Source: Sedimentisphaerales bacterium (lineage in GTDB: Bacteria > Planctomycetota > Phycisphaerae > Sedimentisphaerales > Anaerobacaceae). From it: a stretch of 34,045 bases of DNA. Where the stretch lies: assembly GCA_028277585.1 (NCBI GenBank), contig JANQFY010000227.1, positions 1-34,045 on the forward strand, written 5' to 3'. Shown here in pieces: positions 33,099 through 34,045 of the stretch (position 1 is its first letter; each line of letters starts with the position of its first letter). The position numbers and the translations under genes were made by a program. The notes beneath the pieces were generated by a model that was given only the letters and a program-made list of their open reading frames with translations, was not told the origin of the DNA and did no database searches.

Positions 33099-34045
33099 TT
33101 TGTCTTCTTCGCTACCACCCTGCCCTTGTCGGTCAGTTCATCACTCAGCTTCCTGAGCAGAACACGGATATCCACCTCGCCGGCTTCTGCGTCGACGCAC
33201 CGCCCACATCCGACGCACATCTCCACGCCGTAGCGTTCGAGGAAGTAGTTGAACTTGTGCATCATGCGGTGCCGCAGCCGGTCGCCGAGCATTTCCCTCG
33301 GGTTGCCCCCTCCGGCCACGGCGGCATAACCCGTCCGCATGCAACTGTCCCACATCTTCATCTTGCCGAAATAGTCTTGTTGCTTGGTGTCGTACAGGTA
33401 GAAGCAGTGGCAGGTCGGACAGACTCGCGTGCAGGCCTGACACTCCACGCACGTCTCGGCCTGTTCGTCGAATACGTCGGATTCATACCCGCGCTCGACC
33501 ACTTCCTGGGGCAGCGCCTTGAGTTGGAACTCGCCGTTGGCCTTCTCCAGTTGCGCGCGTGTCGCCGCCCGGTGCTTCTCGCGCTCGGCCAACAGCGCGT
33601 CGGGCACATCCCCAAACAACGACGTCTGCGCGGTCAGGAAGCGTCTGCCTTTGTTCGAACCGGCCTGGATGATGAAGCCGTCATCGACGGTCGAGACGCT
33701 CAGATCGAAACCCTCCTCCGGATAAGGCTGGCCCGCCAGAATGCTGCAGAAGCAACTCTCGTGCGGGTCCGAGCAGTCCGACGCGATCACAAGCATCTTC
33801 TCGCGTCGTGCGACATAGAGCGCATCCTCGAACTCCTCCTCCAGGAACACCTTGTCCAGGATCTCCATGGAGCGCAGGTCGCAGGCCTTGAGTCCGAAGA
33901 CAGCGAACGGCGCCACCTCGTTCGGCGTGGTCGGCTCGGGGAACACGGCCGCCAGTTCACGGAGCGGGAAGAGGAATTCCTTCACCGGCGTGCACACGCG
34001 AACGTCGTTGAACTCCGGAGCTTGCGCGTCCTCGGGATCGTAGCT
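33095..34045 (-). CDS. Sulfhydrogenase beta (HydB) or AsrA-like iron-sulfur protein, N-terminus outside window
   Basis: The frame is open to the right edge, leaving 316 visible residues; the GTG at 33995-33997 lies mid-frame and is not taken as a start. The visible part has the family stretch AVFGLKACDLRSMEILDKVF, then DCSDPHESCFC, a first cluster motif CVECQACTRVCPTCHC and, near the C-terminus, CVGCGRCVDAEAGEVDI. In the last motif the fourth cysteine expected three residues after the third is Glu (codon GAA at 33185-33187), and the following Pro is Ala. This protein is the electron-transfer partner of the FAD protein encoded next. Together they resemble the HydB-HydG pair that lets sulfhydrogenases use NADPH, here attached to a membrane hydrogenase operon. 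The operon continues off-window upstream. Confidence 0.9.
   Translation of the reverse strand, partial: SYDPEDAQAPEFNDVRVCTPVKEFLFPLRELAAVFPEPTTPNEVAPFAVFGLKACDLRSMEILDKVFLEEEFEDALYVARREKMLVIASDCSDPHESCFCSILAGQPYPEEGFDLSVSTVDDGFIIQAGSNKGRRFLTAQTSLFGDVPDALLAEREKHRAATRAQLEKANGEFQLKALPQEVVERGYESDVFDEQAETCVECQACTRVCPTCHCFYLYDTKQQDYFGKMKMWDSCMRTGYAAVAGGGNPREMLGDRLRHRMMHKFNYFLERYGVEMCVGCGRCVDAEAGEVDIRVLLRKLSDELTDKGRVVAKKTK

Noticed and set aside
32277-34045. Reading the HydB-HydG-like pair as AsrA-AsrB of anaerobic sulfite reductase
   Set aside because: No AsrC siroheme subunit follows; the pair overlaps into a hydrogenase operon. It cannot be fully excluded because the upstream part is missing.
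23065-34045. A stand-alone Mrp Na+/H+ antiporter operon unrelated to the hydrogenase
   Set aside because: There is no full-length MrpA, the genes are joined by short gaps and ATGA overlaps to hydrogenase genes, and a NuoI-like subunit and protease follow mrpG.
1-34045. tRNA, rRNA, CRISPR arrays, insertion sequences, phage genes
   Set aside because: Gaps between genes are short, and none shows clover-leaf, direct-repeat or terminal inverted repeat features; no transposase or integrase family is recognisable.

Overview
The window is GC-rich bacterial DNA with a strong Planctomycetes/PVC flavour, most likely an anaerobic polysaccharide degrader of the Phycisphaerae/Sedimentisphaerales type. This taxonomic call is an inference. 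It rests on three Tat-targeted formylglycine sulfatases, two Tat-targeted Gfo/Idh/MocA oxidoreductases, a DUF1080-ThuA-HEAT fusion, a second ThuA protein, a planctomycete-style prepilin-like protein ending in a W-T-L-K-W-H region, and a complex-I-like hydrogenase. No rRNA, tRNA, CRISPR array, insertion sequence or phage gene was seen, and no gap between genes exceeds 300 bp.

Left part (1-21554), secreted glycan and protein turnover. Two minus-strand genes (MocA oxidoreductase, then DUF1080-ThuA-HEAT) diverge from a plus-strand block. That block runs sulfatase, VPS10/sortilin-like beta-propeller protein, PepSY membrane protein, second VPS10-like protein, ThuA protein, two sulfatases, a MocA oxidoreductase, a prepilin-like protein, a large clostripain-family (C11) peptidase with a helix-hairpin-helix segment, and a Sir2 deacylase. 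Nearly all carry Sec, Tat or prepilin-type export signals. Together they look like a periplasmic or cell-surface system that desulfates, oxidises and cleaves sulfated glycans. Candidate sigma70-type promoters lie before the first sulfatase, the ThuA gene, the second MocA gene and the prepilin gene. A perfect 14-bp inverted repeat separates the prepilin and peptidase genes.

Right part (21571-34045, minus strand), one tightly packed 17-gene operon entering from the right edge. In transcription order it encodes a HydB/AsrA-like iron-sulfur protein (cut by the edge), a HydG/AsrB-like FAD/NAD(P)/[2Fe-2S] protein, a HycB-like polyferredoxin, a NuoH-like anchor, a NuoB-like small subunit, a NuoC-like protein and a group 4 [NiFe]-hydrogenase large subunit. 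It continues with a 620-aa NuoL-like ion-pump subunit, an MbhD-MbhE fusion, MrpB, MrpC, MrpD, MrpE, MrpF, MrpG, a NuoI-like ferredoxin, and the maturation protease that should trim the large subunit. Several neighbours overlap by an ATGA motif. The whole reads as a membrane-bound, probably Na+/H+-translocating hydrogenase with an apparent NAD(P)H- or ferredoxin-facing electron module. Such a complex would let a fermenter exchange electrons between reduced carriers and H2 while building or using an ion gradient.

The most notable content is this mosaic complex: catalytic Mbh-type hydrogenase subunits, two antiporter-like pumps, a rearranged Mrp gene order and a sulfhydrogenase-type diaphorase pair whose beta subunit lacks one canonical cluster cysteine.
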